A stretch of 64,000 bases of DNA. Origin: an uncultured bacterium (GTDB taxonomy: Bacteria > Bacillota > Bacilli > Lactobacillales > Lactobacillaceae). A model generated the notes under the pieces. That model was not told the origin of the DNA and made no database searches. It saw only the letters and a list, made by a program, of their open reading frames with translations. The DNA lies in assembly GCA_905214235.1 (NCBI GenBank), contig CAJMLF010000004.1, forward strand, positions 25,752 through 89,751, given 5' to 3'. Positions 17,158-26,597 of the stretch are shown piece after piece; the first letter of the stretch is position 1, and each line of letters opens with the position of its first letter. Made by a program: the position numbers and the translations under genes.

Positions 17158-18300
17158 ATGAATTTCACAATCAACCGTCCCGCATTCATTAGCCAACTAA
17201 ATAATGTTCTTCGGGCAATCTCATCTAAAACCACCATTCCGATTTTAACGGGCTTAAAGATGGTCGTTGATAATGACCGGATTGTCCTTACTGGTAGTAA
17301 TTCAGACATCACCATTGAAAGTGTTATTGGCGCTAGCAATGAGGACTACGGTCTAACAGTTAAGGAACCAGGAGCCATTGTGTTACCTGCCCGCTTCTTC
17401 AGTGAAATCGTTAAAAAGTTGCCAGACAAACAAGTAACAATTGAAGTTACAAATGGCTTCCAGGCGGAAATCACTTCCGGGACGGCTAAGTTTCAAATTA
17501 ATGGTCAGGACGCCGAAAACTTCCCTCACCTACCAGAAATCGAATCTGATAACACCATCACTGTCCCTAACGATGTTCTCCGTGAAGTGATTCGGCAAAC
17601 GGTCATTGCCGTTTCTAAGCAGGAAAGTCGGCCGATCCTTGCTGGGGTCCACTTTACCTTAAAGGATGGGCTCCTCACGGCGGTCGCCACCGATAGTCAC
17701 CGGCTAGCACAACGGAAAGTGGCCTTGGAAAACGTTGACAGCAGCATGAACTTTGACATCATTATTCCCGGGAAGAGCTTGGACGAGCTTTCGGGGATGG
17801 TCAGTGACGTTAAGGAAGACATCAAGCTGCAAGTCAGTGAAAACCAAGTTCTCTTTATTTTCGGCAATACCCACTTCTTCTCCCGCCTGCTTGAAGGTAA
17901 CTACCCAGAAACTAGTCAGCTGATCCCAACCACCGCCGACACGACGATGGAAGTTGAAGCCGGTACCTTCCAGGCCTCGATTGAACGTGCTTCCCTGTTG
18001 TCTCACGAAAGCCGGAACGATGTTGTTAAGTTGACCATCCAACCGGGATCAAACCGTGTCCAGATCAGCAGTGACTCCCCTGATATCGGGACGGTTGAAG
18101 AAGAGGTCGCCACTACCGCCTTGGACGGTCAAGACCTGGAGATTTCCTTTAACCCGAACTACATGAAGGACGCTTTACGGTCATTTGGCCAGGCCACCAT
18201 TAAGATTTCCTTCACTTCCCCACTGCGGCCATTTACCCTGGTGCCAACGGAAGATACGGAAAACTTTGTCCACCTGATTACCCCAGTACGGACGTTCTAA
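17158..18300 (+). CDS. dnaN: DNA polymerase III beta subunit (sliding clamp)
   Basis: The 380-residue clamp forms a dimeric ring that tethers polymerase and repair enzymes to DNA. It starts MNFTINRPAFISQLNNV and ends with the typical LVTPVRT-like tail (HLITPVRTF). It has normal length and the canonical position after dnaA. Confidence 0.97.
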   Translation: MNFTINRPAFISQLNNVLRAISSKTTIPILTGLKMVVDNDRIVLTGSNSDITIESVIGASNEDYGLTVKEPGAIVLPARFFSEIVKKLPDKQVTIEVTNGFQAEITSGTAKFQINGQDAENFPHLPEIESDNTITVPNDVLREVIRQTVIAVSKQESRPILAGVHFTLKDGLLTAVATDSHRLAQRKVALENVDSSMNFDIIIPGKSLDELSGMVSDVKEDIKLQVSENQVLFIFGNTHFFSRLLEGNYPETSQLIPTTADTTMEVEAGTFQASIERASLLSHESRNDVVKLTIQPGSNRVQISSDSPDIGTVEEEVATTALDGQDLEISFNPNYMKDALRSFGQATIKISFTSPLRPFTLVPTEDTENFVHLITPVRTF

Positions 18301-18322
18301 CATACGATTAGTGAAATAATTT

Positions 18323-18365
18323 AAAATGCCCTTAGCCACATTTCGTGGTCAAGGGCATTTTACGT
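18323..18365 (+). terminator. Terminator after dnaN
   Basis: A long stem built on AAAATGCCCTT and AAGGGCATTTT, with inner pairing AGCCAC/GTGGT, ends in TTTT. It separates dnaN from the yaaA-recF-gyrBA group. Confidence 0.85.
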
Positions 18366-18490
18366 TAATGAATTTGGCCTCAAATGATTTTATTTGCAAA
18401 TTGAGCCATTTTGACCCCATTTTGATAAAAAAGCCTCGAAAAAGTTCAATTGGCTGAGATGGGCTATGACGCCATTTTCGCTTGTGATTG

Positions 18491-18499
18491 TGGTATAAT
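18491..18499 (+). promoter_or_regulatory. Promoter of yaaA-recF-gyrB-gyrA
   Basis: TGGTATAAT is a perfect TATAAT -10 with a TGn extension. There is no convincing -35. It lies 27 bp before the yaaA start. Confidence 0.6.
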
Positions 18500-18525
18500 A
18501 GAGAGCGTAAAGTAGGTGAAATGTT

Positions 18526-18747
18526 TTGGAAGCTAAAAAAGTTGTAATCGACCGCCCCTACATCACCTTGGGCCAGGTCCTCAAAGAAGAGGGCGTCATT
18601 CCAACTGGTGGTGCTGCTAAGTGGTACTTAAAAAAAAACACGGTTTTAGTTAATAACGAAGCTGATGACCGGCGGGGCCGGAAGTTGTATCCTGACGACC
18701 TGGTTACCCTTCCTGACGGCCACCAGCTCCAGATTGAAAGTAAGTAG
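18526..18747 (+). CDS. yaaA: S4-domain RNA-binding protein YaaA
   Basis: A 73-residue protein consisting almost entirely of one S4 RNA-binding fold (YITLGQVLKEEGVIPTGGAAK and LVNNEADDRRGRKLYPDD). In Firmicutes it lies between dnaN and recF and has been linked to ribosome assembly. The TTG start is preceded by AGGTGA 6 nt away; the nearby ATG at 18521 is out of frame. Confidence 0.9.
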   Translation: MEAKKVVIDRPYITLGQVLKEEGVIPTGGAAKWYLKKNTVLVNNEADDRRGRKLYPDDLVTLPDGHQLQIESK

Positions 18748-18757
18748 GAATCAGTAG

Positions 18758-19879
18758 ATGATCCTGACAGAATTGCACCTGCGCCATTTCCGCAACTATG
18801 AGGACGAAACAGTCCACTTTGCGCCGGGGGTGAACGTCCTGATTGGGCGGAATGCACAGGGGAAGACGAATATGCTAGAGGCAATTTATGCGCTGTCATT
18901 GACCCGGAGCCACCGGACCAACAATGACCGGGAACTCATCAACTGGCAGGCTCAGGCCGCGACAATCAGCGGGGTCGTGCAGAAGGCAACCGGGAAGGTG
19001 CCCTTGGAACTGCAGTTTACCAAGGAGGGCAAGCGGGCCAAGGTGAACCACCTCGAGCAGGCGCGTTTATCCCAATATATTGGCAACCTGAACGCCATCC
19101 TGTTTGCACCGGAGGACTTATCACTGGTCAAGGGGGCCCCGTCCTTACGCCGCCGGTTTATGGACATGGAATTCAGTCAGATGAGCAGCAAGTACCTATA
19201 CGATGCCAGCCAGTTTCGGACCCTCCTGCGGCAGCGCAATAAGTACCTCAAACAATTGAAGTATGGTCAACAGCATGACCAGGTCCTGTTGGACGTTTTA
19301 TCAGACCAGTTGGCCGCGTATGGTGCCGAGGTGATCGTTGCCCGGCATCATTTTTTGCAGCAATTGGAGAAGTGGGCCGCTGACCTCCACCACCAGATTT
19401 CGCTGCACAAGGAGGAACTGCGGCTGGTCTACGCCACCCAGCTCAAGATCGGTGACGAGACGACGGTTGACCAGGCCTACCAGCAGCTGTTGACGATTTA
19501 CAAGGAAAATAAGGCCAAGGAAATTGACCAGGGGAGCACGATGTATGGCCCCCAGCGTGACGACATCCGCTTCATGGTCAACGGGAAAAACGTTCATTCG
19601 TTTGGTTCCCAGGGCCAGCAGCGGACAACCGCGCTATCTGTCAAGCTGGCCGAGATTGACCTGATGAAGGCCCAGACGGGGGAATACCCGTTACTACTGT
19701 TGGACGATGTCTTGTCCGAACTGGACACGGTCCGACAGACCCACCTGTTAAAGGCAATTCAGAATAAAGTTCAGACATTTCTGACGACCACCAGCCTGAG
19801 TGATGTTGCCCGTCAGCTAATCAACGAACCGACGATTTTCAAAATAAAGGACGGTACATTAGTTAAGGAGGAAGCATAG
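18758..19879 (+). CDS. recF: DNA replication and repair protein RecF
   Basis: A 373-residue SMC-like ATPase that helps load RecA at single-strand gaps. Walker [11 protein letters not shown] lies near residue 30, the ABC signature region is [10 protein letters not shown], and Walker B is [12 protein letters not shown]. Its TAG stop overlaps the gyrB GTG start by one base. Confidence 0.95.
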   Translation: MILTELHLRHFRNYEDETVHFAPGVNVLIGRNAQGKTNMLEAIYALSLTRSHRTNNDRELINWQAQAATISGVVQKATGKVPLELQFTKEGKRAKVNHLEQARLSQYIGNLNAILFAPEDLSLVKGAPSLRRRFMDMEFSQMSSKYLYDASQFRTLLRQRNKYLKQLKYGQQHDQVLLDVLSDQLAAYGAEVIVARHHFLQQLEKWAADLHHQISLHKEELRLVYATQLKIGDETTVDQAYQQLLTIYKENKAKEIDQGSTMYGPQRDDIRFMVNGKNVHSFGSQGQQRTTALSVKLAEIDLMKAQTGEYPLLLLDDVLSELDTVRQTHLLKAIQNKVQTFLTTTSLSDVARQLINEPTIFKIKDGTLVKEEA

Positions 19880-21825
19880 TGAGCGACGAACAAAAAGAAA
19901 CGAAAGCGCAACTAGCGAGTGAATACGATGCCAGCCAGATCCAGGTCTTAAAGGGACTGGATGCAGTCCGGAAGCGTCCCGGGATGTACATCGGGTCGAC
20001 CTCAGCCCAGGGTCTCCACCACCTGGTATGGGAAATCGTTGATAACGGGATTGACGAAGCCTTGGCTGGTTTCTGTGACGAGATCAACGTTGAGGTTAAC
20101 CCCGACAACAGTATCACGGTCAGAGATAACGGGCGTGGTATCCCAGTTGACATTCAGGAACAAACTGGTAAGCCCGCTTTGGAAACGGTCTTCACGGTCC
20201 TGCACGCCGGTGGTAAGTTCGGCGGTGGCGGATACAAGGTTTCCGGGGGGCTGCACGGGGTTGGGGCCTCAGTCGTTAACGCCCTGTCGACCGAACTGGA
20301 CGTTAAGGTTGCCCGGCAAGGCAAGCGCTACTACATGGACTTTGACCACGGTCACGTTAAGACCGCGATGAAGGTGATTGACGACAACCTTCCGGAAAAC
20401 GAACACGGGACCATCGTTCACTTCAAGCCGGACCCGGCAATCTTCCGGGAAACCACGACTTACAATATCAAGACCTTGACTACCCGGCTGCGGGAACTGG
20501 CCTTCTTGAACAAGGGCCTCAAGATCACCATTGAAGATAAGCGGGAAGAAAATCCTGAGCGGCAAGAATTCCACTACGAAGGTGGGATCCGTCACTATGT
20601 TGACTTCCTGAACGAAAATAAGACAACCCTCTTTGAGCCGCCAATCTACGTTGAAGGGAAGGAAAACGGGATTACGGTTGAAGTGTCTCTGCAATACACC
20701 GACTCTTACCGGAGCGAACTTTTGACCTTCACCAACAACATCCACACCTACGAAGGTGGGACCCACGAGACCGGCTTTAAGATGGCCCTGACGCGGGTAA
20801 TCAACGACTACGGTCACAAGGCGGGGATCTTAAAGAGCAACGAGACCCTGTCTGGTGACGACGTCAGAGAAGGAATGACGGCGGTTGTCTCCATCAAGCA
20901 CCCGGACCCGCAGTTTGAAGGTCAGACGAAGACTAAGCTGGGGAACTCCGATGCCCGGACCGCCACCGACCACGTCTTTGCGGCCACCTTTAACCGCTTC
21001 TTGCTCGAACACCCGGACGAGGCCCGGCAGATCATCGAAAAGGGGCAGCTGGCTTCTAAGGCCCGGGTTGCCGCTAAGCGGGCCCGGGAAGTTACCCGGA
21101 AGAAGAGTGGGCTGGAGATTTCCAACCTGCCTGGTAAGTTAGCCGATAACACCAGTAAGGACCCGAACATTTCGGAATTGTTTATCGTCGAAGGGGATTC
21201 CGCCGGTGGTTCTGCTAAGCAGGGACGGTCGCGGTTAACCCAGGCGATCCTGCCAATTCGGGGGAAAATTTTAAACGTTGAAAAGGCCACATTGGACCGG
21301 GTCCTGGCCAACGACGAAATTCGTTCCCTCTTCACGGCCCTGGGAACCGGTTTTGGGGATGACTTTGACATTACCAAGGCCAACTACCACAAGCTGATCA
21401 TCATGACCGATGCCGATGTCGACGGGGCCCACATTCGGACCCTGCTCTTGACCTTGATCTACCGTTTCATGCGGCCAATGATCACCCACGGCTACGTTTA
21501 CATTGCCCAGCCGCCGCTATACCAAGTCCGGCAGGGTAAGTTTGTTAAGTACATCGAAAGTGACGAGGAACTGCAGCAAGTCGTTAGCTCCCTGCAGCCG
21601 AGCCCGAAGCCGGTTATCCAACGGTACAAGGGGCTTGGTGAAATGGACGCCGAGCAACTGTGGGAAACCACGATGGACCCTGCTAACCGGCACCTGCTCC
21701 GGGTCCAACTAGACGACGCCGAACAAGCTAACCAGATTTTCCCAATGCTGATGGGAACCAAGGTTGGTCCACGGCGGGACTTTATCGAGCAGAACGCTAA
21801 GTTTGTTGAAAACCTTGACCTCTAG
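19879..21825 (+). CDS. gyrB: DNA gyrase subunit B
   Basis: A 648-residue ATPase subunit of gyrase, which introduces negative supercoils. The GHKL ATP site has DNGRGIP and [13 protein letters not shown]. The toprim/quinolone region has [15 protein letters not shown] and the acidic metal site [11 protein letters not shown]. It starts with GTG overlapping recF and is followed by gyrA. Confidence 0.97.
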   Translation: MSDEQKETKAQLASEYDASQIQVLKGLDAVRKRPGMYIGSTSAQGLHHLVWEIVDNGIDEALAGFCDEINVEVNPDNSITVRDNGRGIPVDIQEQTGKPALETVFTVLHAGGKFGGGGYKVSGGLHGVGASVVNALSTELDVKVARQGKRYYMDFDHGHVKTAMKVIDDNLPENEHGTIVHFKPDPAIFRETTTYNIKTLTTRLRELAFLNKGLKITIEDKREENPERQEFHYEGGIRHYVDFLNENKTTLFEPPIYVEGKENGITVEVSLQYTDSYRSELLTFTNNIHTYEGGTHETGFKMALTRVINDYGHKAGILKSNETLSGDDVREGMTAVVSIKHPDPQFEGQTKTKLGNSDARTATDHVFAATFNRFLLEHPDEARQIIEKGQLASKARVAAKRAREVTRKKSGLEISNLPGKLADNTSKDPNISELFIVEGDSAGGSAKQGRSRLTQAILPIRGKILNVEKATLDRVLANDEIRSLFTALGTGFGDDFDITKANYHKLIIMTDADVDGAHIRTLLLTLIYRFMRPMITHGYVYIAQPPLYQVRQGKFVKYIESDEELQQVVSSLQPSPKPVIQRYKGLGEMDAEQLWETTMDPANRHLLRVQLDDAEQANQIFPMLMGTKVGPRRDFIEQNAKFVENLDL

Positions 21826-21856
21826 TCGGGGATAATACGGAAAAGGAGGAACGACA

Positions 21857-24370
21857 TTGGCTGAAGACATGTCAAATAATCGAATTACGGACGTTAAACT
21901 GACGAGCCAGATGAAGAACTCATTCCTGGACTATGCCATGAGTGTTATCGTCTCCCGGGCCCTGCCAGACGTTCGTGATGGGCTGAAGCCGGTTCAGCGG
22001 CGGATCCTGTACGGGATGAACGAGCTGGGAGTTACCCCGGATAAGCCTTATAAGAAGTCTGCCCGGATTGTCGGGGATGTCATGGGGAAGTTCCACCCCC
22101 ACGGTGACTCCTCGATTTATGAAGGGTTAGTCCGGATGGCCCAGGACTTTAGCTACCGTTACATGCTGGTTGACGGTCACGGTAACTTCGGTTCGGTCGA
22201 CGGTGATAGTGCGGCCGCCATGCGGTACACCGAGGCACGGATGAGCAAGATCGCGGTGGAAATGCTGCGGGACATCAACAAGGATACCGTGGACTTCCAA
22301 CCAAACTACGATGGGACCGAAAAGGAACCCGTTGTCCTGCCGGCCCGCTTCCCGAACCTCTTGGTTAACGGGGCTTCTGGGATTGCCGTCGGGATGGCGA
22401 CGAACATCCCAACCCACAACCTCGGTGAAGTCATCAGTGCCATCCACATGCTGATGAAGAACCCGGACGTAACGATTCCTGAACTGATGAAGGCCCTCCC
22501 TGGTCCGGACTTCCCGACCGGTGGGGTAGTCATGGGCAAGGCTGGTATCCGGAAAGCCTATGAGACTGGCCGGGGCAGCATTATCGTGCGGGCCAAGGTT
22601 GATATTGAAGAGCAAAAGAACGGCAAGCAGCGGATCATTGTCCACGAAATTCCGTACATGGTCAACAAGGCCAACCTGATCAGCCGGATCGCTGAACTGG
22701 CTCGGAACAAGGAAATTGACGGGATCACCGACGTTAACGATGAAACCGACCGGGACGGGATGCGGATCGTGATCGATGTCCGGCGTGACGCCAGTGCGGA
22801 GGTCATCTTAAACAACCTTTACAAGATGACCTTGATGCAGACAACCTTCAACTTCAACATGCTGGCAATCGTCAACGGGGCGCCAAAGATCCTCAGTCTG
22901 AAGCAGATTCTGGAATACTACCTGGAACACCAGGAAAGCGTCGTTCGCCGGCGAACCCAGTTTGAGCTGAAGAAGGCCCAGAGTCGGGTGCACATTGTCG
23001 AAGGTTTGCGGATTGCCCTGGACCACATCGACGAAATCATCAACATTATCCGCCAGTCCCAGACCAGTGAAGTTGCCAAGAGCCAGTTGATGAACAACTA
23101 TGGTCTGTCAGACCGGCAAGCCCAGGCCATCCTGGACATGCGGCTGGTCCGGCTGACTGGTTTGGAACGGGAAAAGATCGAGGCCGAGTACAAGAAGCTG
23201 ATGGCTGCCATTGCCGACTACAAGGACATCCTGGCCCACAAGGAACGGATCAACCAGATCATTTATGATGAACTGATGGAAATCCAAAAGAAGTTTGGCG
23301 ACAAGCGGCGGACCGAGTTGCAGGTTGGTGACATTACCAACATCGAAGACGAGGACCTGATTGAGGAACAAGACATCATTGTGACCCTGACCCACAACGG
23401 CTACATCAAGCGCCTGCCGGTGGACGAATTCAAGTCCCAGCACCGTGGTGGCCGGGGCGTCAAGGGGATGGGCGTTCATAACGACGACTTCATTGAGCAG
23501 CTGATTTCCAGCTCGACCCATGACCTTCTCCTCTTCTTCACCAACTCCGGGAAGGTTTACTCCATGAAGGGGTACGAGGTTCCCGAATACGGGCGTTCTG
23601 CCCAGGGGATTCCAATCATCAACCTCCTGAATATCGACAGCAAGGAAAAGATCAGTGCGGTTATCAACGTGTCCCACAAGACCAACGATGATGACAAGTA
23701 CCTCTTCTTTACGACCAAGTACGGGACCGTCAAGCGGACAGCGGTACCAGAGTTCAAGAACATCCGGAGTAACGGTCTGAAGGCCATTAACCTCCACGAT
23801 GGGGATGAGCTGATGGACGTTGCCGTGATTGAAGATGGTCAGCCGATGATTATCGGGACCCACCACGGTTATGCCCTGAGCTTCAACTCCGACGTTGTTC
23901 GGTCAATGGGCCGGAGCGCAGCCGGTGTCCGGGGAATTCGCCTTCGTGATGATGACTACGTAATTGGCGCGGCCCCACTAAACGCCGACTCCAACGTCCT
24001 GGTAATTAGTGAAAACGGCTTTGGAAAACAAACGCCGGCTAAGGATTACCCAATCAAGGGCCGGGGCGGTCTTGGTGTGAAGACCGTCAACGTGACGAAG
24101 AAGAATGGTCCACTGGTCGGGATGACGACCGTGGATGGGGACGAAGACATCATGCTGGTCACTGACCAGGGTGTCATCATCCGCTTCGGCATCGAAAGCG
24201 TATCGCAAACCGGGCGGGCAGCCGTTGGTGTCCACCTGATGAAGATGGACAACGGCGCCAAGGTTGCTACCATGGCCAAGGTAGAAAAGGAAACTGATGA
24301 CGACAGTGACCAAGCTACCGCTGACCAGGAAGAAGCCGCCGACCAAGTAAGCGAAGAAAATCCTGAATAA
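21857..24370 (+). CDS. gyrA: DNA gyrase subunit A
   Basis: An 837-residue DNA-cleaving subunit. The quinolone-resistance region reads [17 protein letters not shown], with the wild-type Ser and Glu, and the catalytic Tyr follows in [11 protein letters not shown]. The gyrase-specific box appears as [10 protein letters not shown], supporting GyrA rather than ParC. The C-terminus is an acidic tail. Translation starts at TTG (21857) after AAAGGAGGA. Confidence 0.97.
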   Translation: MAEDMSNNRITDVKLTSQMKNSFLDYAMSVIVSRALPDVRDGLKPVQRRILYGMNELGVTPDKPYKKSARIVGDVMGKFHPHGDSSIYEGLVRMAQDFSYRYMLVDGHGNFGSVDGDSAAAMRYTEARMSKIAVEMLRDINKDTVDFQPNYDGTEKEPVVLPARFPNLLVNGASGIAVGMATNIPTHNLGEVISAIHMLMKNPDVTIPELMKALPGPDFPTGGVVMGKAGIRKAYETGRGSIIVRAKVDIEEQKNGKQRIIVHEIPYMVNKANLISRIAELARNKEIDGITDVNDETDRDGMRIVIDVRRDASAEVILNNLYKMTLMQTTFNFNMLAIVNGAPKILSLKQILEYYLEHQESVVRRRTQFELKKAQSRVHIVEGLRIALDHIDEIINIIRQSQTSEVAKSQLMNNYGLSDRQAQAILDMRLVRLTGLEREKIEAEYKKLMAAIADYKDILAHKERINQIIYDELMEIQKKFGDKRRTELQVGDITNIEDEDLIEEQDIIVTLTHNGYIKRLPVDEFKSQHRGGRGVKGMGVHNDDFIEQLISSSTHDLLLFFTNSGKVYSMKGYEVPEYGRSAQGIPIINLLNIDSKEKISAVINVSHKTNDDDKYLFFTTKYGTVKRTAVPEFKNIRSNGLKAINLHDGDELMDVAVIEDGQPMIIGTHHGYALSFNSDVVRSMGRSAAGVRGIRLRDDDYVIGAAPLNADSNVLVISENGFGKQTPAKDYPIKGRGGLGVKTVNVTKKNGPLVGMTTVDGDEDIMLVTDQGVIIRFGIESVSQTGRAAVGVHLMKMDNGAKVATMAKVEKETDDDSDQATADQEEAADQVSEENPE

Positions 24371-24377
24371 AAAGATG

Positions 24378-24428
24378 TAAATCCTGAAAAATGCGTATTT
24401 AATAAGTGACCGCATTTTTCAGGATTTA
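24378..24428 (+). terminator. Long hairpin after gyrA
   Basis: A perfect 18-bp inverted repeat from TAAATCCTGAAAAATGCG, with a 15-nt loop, closes the yaaA-gyrA transcript. The U tract after it is poor, so it may act mainly as a 3'-end stabiliser. Confidence 0.65.
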
Positions 24429-24441
24429 TCGTTATCGTCGC

Positions 24442-24470
24442 TTGTTTTATAGTTGTATTTATGCTATATT
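24442..24470 (+). promoter_or_regulatory. Promoter of rpsF-ssb-rpsR
   Basis: TTGTTT (24442-24447), a 17-bp spacer, and TATATT (24465-24470) with a TGC extension. Confidence 0.65.
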
Positions 24471-24500
24471 TTATATCTGTGAGTATACGTACAGACGTCT

Positions 24501-24539
24501 ACTCTCCTTGTTCTTCTTTACTTTAAGGAGAACCAGAGT
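24501..24539 (+). promoter_or_regulatory. Candidate S6:S18-binding leader hairpin
   Basis: The rpsF leader forms a hairpin with lower stem ACTCT/AGAGT, upper stem CCTT/AAGG and a one-sided AGAACC bulge, just before the Shine-Dalgarno. In many bacteria a bulged hairpin here binds the S6:S18 complex for autoregulation. The match here is by position and shape, not by covariance. Confidence 0.35.
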
Positions 24540-24560
24540 CCATAAGGAGGTGTAACATTC

Positions 24561-24857
24561 ATGGAAACACGTAAATATGAAATTACTTACATCATTCGTC
24601 CTGACATCGAAGAATCAGCTAAGAGCGAACTGGTTGACCGGTTCGACAAGGTTCTGACGGACAATGGTGCAACCATCGCTGAATCAAAGGACTGGGACAC
24701 TCGTCGCTTTGCTTACCCAATCAACAAGTACACTGAAGGTACTTACCACGTAGTTACTTTGACTACTGATTCTGACGAAGCATTGAACGAATTTGACCGT
24801 CTTTCTAAGTTCAGTGACGATATCCTACGTCACATGATCGTTAAGCTTGATGCTTAA
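24561..24857 (+). CDS. rpsF: Ribosomal protein S6
   Basis: A 98-residue small-subunit protein that pairs with S18. [15 protein letters not shown] and the [13 protein letters not shown] segment are family signatures. AAGGAGGTG is a near-perfect Shine-Dalgarno. It is first in the rpsF-ssb-rpsR operon. Confidence 0.97.
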   Translation: METRKYEITYIIRPDIEESAKSELVDRFDKVLTDNGATIAESKDWDTRRFAYPINKYTEGTYHVVTLTTDSDEALNEFDRLSKFSDDILRHMIVKLDA

Positions 24858-24892
24858 TTAGATTGTCATTTTAATAGAGAGGAGAACGATCT

Positions 24893-25468
24893 ATGATTAA
24901 TCGTGCAGTCTTAACTGGGCGTTTAACGCGAGATCCTGAGTTGCGGTACACTACAAGCGGGACGGCAGTGGTATCCTTTACCCTGGCCGTTGATCGTCAG
25001 TTCCGGAACCAAAATGGGGAACGGGATGCTGACTTTATCAATTGCGTCATCTGGCGTAAGTCCGCGGAAAACTTTAGCAACTTCACACACAAGGGTTCAC
25101 TTGTTGGAATCGAAGGCCGGATTCAAACCCGGAACTACGAAAACCAGCAGGGTAACCGTGTCTACGTTACTGAAGTAGTGGTTGATAACTTCGCATTGCT
25201 TGAGCCTCGTCAAAATAACGGGATGAATCAGCAGGGTGGCCAGCAACCATTTAGTAATGGCAACAATCAACCGTTTGGTGGTCAATCCCAGCAATTCGGT
25301 GGTAATCAACCGCAAACTAATAATGCTCCTCAAGGAAACCCATCACCAAATAATGGTGGTTTTGGTGGCAACAACAATGCCCCAACCAGCAACGCGCCAT
25401 TCTCACCCGACAGCAACAATGACGGGGAACAGAAGATTGACGTTTCCGATGATGAGTTACCATTCTAA
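24893..25468 (+). CDS. ssb: Single-stranded DNA-binding protein
   Basis: A 191-residue protein: an N-terminal OB fold ([18 protein letters not shown]), a Gln/Asn/Gly-rich flexible linker of about 75 residues, and the acidic tip DDELPF that recruits replication and repair proteins. It is co-transcribed with rpsF and rpsR. Confidence 0.97.
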   Translation: MINRAVLTGRLTRDPELRYTTSGTAVVSFTLAVDRQFRNQNGERDADFINCVIWRKSAENFSNFTHKGSLVGIEGRIQTRNYENQQGNRVYVTEVVVDNFALLEPRQNNGMNQQGGQQPFSNGNNQPFGGQSQQFGGNQPQTNNAPQGNPSPNNGGFGGNNNAPTSNAPFSPDSNNDGEQKIDVSDDELPF

Positions 25469-25499
25469 ATAAATTTTTACCAGATAGGAGGGTAATTTC

Positions 25500-25736
25500 A
25501 TGGCACAACAACGTCGGGGCGGTCGTCGTCGTCGCAAGGTCGACTTCATCGCCGCTAACCACATCGAATACATCGATTACAAAGATACTGACTTATTACG
25601 GCGGTTCATCTCCGAACGGGGTAAGATTTTACCACGTCGGGTTACTGGTACCAGTGCTAAGAACCAACGTAAGTTAACTATCGCTATCAAGCGTGCACGG
25701 ATTATGGGTCTTTTGCCATTTGTTGCTGAAGATTAA
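25500..25736 (+). CDS. rpsR: Ribosomal protein S18
   Basis: A 78-residue basic protein with the S18 core [20 protein letters not shown]. It is last in the operon with rpsF and ssb, and is followed by a strong terminator. Confidence 0.97.
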   Translation: MAQQRRGGRRRRKVDFIAANHIEYIDYKDTDLLRRFISERGKILPRRVTGTSAKNQRKLTIAIKRARIMGLLPFVAED

Positions 25737-25747
25737 TTCGTGAATAA

Positions 25748-25796
25748 AAAGAGTGAAGCAAGAACCAACGATGGTTCCTGCTTCACTCTTTTTTTG
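25748..25796 (+). terminator. Terminator of rpsF-ssb-rpsR
   Basis: Long near-perfect arms AAAGAGTGAAGCA-AGAACC and GGTTCCTGCTTCACTCTTT are followed by seven T. Confidence 0.92.
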
Positions 25797-25808
25797 TGGG
25801 GTCCAAAA

Positions 25809-26537
25809 ATGAAGAAGTGTCCAAAATGTAACACCATAAACAGTGACGACGCTCACTTTTGTCGCTATTGCGGGGCCAAGTTACCGGGGATGTTTGCCCT
25901 GGTCTGTCCTAAGTGCGGGAAGGTCTCCCCACTCGGTACCAGGATTTGTCCCGTTTGCCATACCTCCCTAAAACAGGCTGCCCACCAGCCCGTTGCCACT
26001 ACGCCTTACGTGCGGCGGCGTTACCGGTGGACAACCAAGCTAGTGGTGGCGGCCATCACCGTATTATTGGCCCTGGGGACCATCTATTATGTCGTTAACA
26101 CCCAGCAGCTGAGTTTGGACCAGCGGTCAGCGGGCTATGATGAGGTAGAGATGACCTATTACGACCAGCATAAGCACCGCCTGGGGGCCGACTACTATAT
26201 TATTCGTGGGACGGCCAAGGAGCCGGATAATTCGCGCCTGCCAGTAGCGTATATTGGTCACAACCAGGCCGGCAAAGAGCAGGTTGATGGGGTTAGCGTT
26301 GACGCCATGCGCCGGGCCTACCGCCGTAGCAAGCAGCACGGTGAGCTGGTTATTAACGCCCACAACACCATCCTGACCGTTCCCCGGCGGGTAGAGATCA
26401 CCATTTCGCGTAAGGAGGTGCGTGGCAGCAATGGCTACTTCGCACCAAGCTTGGATACCTACTACCCAGTTAAGGTCAGTGGTAATCCGGCGGCACGCTC
26501 TCTTAAGATATGGATAATCATTTCGACTGCGGGATAA
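25809..26537 (+). CDS. Zinc-ribbon membrane protein, unknown function
   Basis: A 242-residue protein with two N-terminal zinc ribbons (CPKC...CRYC and CPKC...CPVC), a basic linker, one membrane helix (about residues 74-97) and an extracellular domain without a recognised fold. The ATG at 25809 is preferred: earlier in-frame starts would put the rpsR terminator inside the gene. Its Shine-Dalgarno (GTGGGG) is weak, so expression may rely on terminator read-through or a promoter not seen. The extreme C-terminus is hydrophobic and could reflect a late frameshift. Confidence 0.65.
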   Translation: MKKCPKCNTINSDDAHFCRYCGAKLPGMFALVCPKCGKVSPLGTRICPVCHTSLKQAAHQPVATTPYVRRRYRWTTKLVVAAITVLLALGTIYYVVNTQQLSLDQRSAGYDEVEMTYYDQHKHRLGADYYIIRGTAKEPDNSRLPVAYIGHNQAGKEQVDGVSVDAMRRAYRRSKQHGELVINAHNTILTVPRRVEITISRKEVRGSNGYFAPSLDTYYPVKVSGNPAARSLKIWIIISTAG

Positions 26538-26546
26538 ATTATGAAA

Positions 26547-26592
26547 AACGGGCTCCGGCGTCCAGAAATTACTTTGGACGCCGGAGCCCGTT
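26547..26592. terminator. Bidirectional terminator between convergent genes
   Basis: A perfect 18-bp GC-rich inverted repeat from AACGGGCTCCGGCGTCCA lies between the zinc-ribbon gene and the convergent RR-HK gene. Confidence 0.85.
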
Positions 26593-26597
26593 GCTGT

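Noticed and set aside
21857-24370. Quinolone-resistance substitution in gyrA
   Set aside because: The GDSSIYE segment keeps the sensitive-type Ser and Glu residues.
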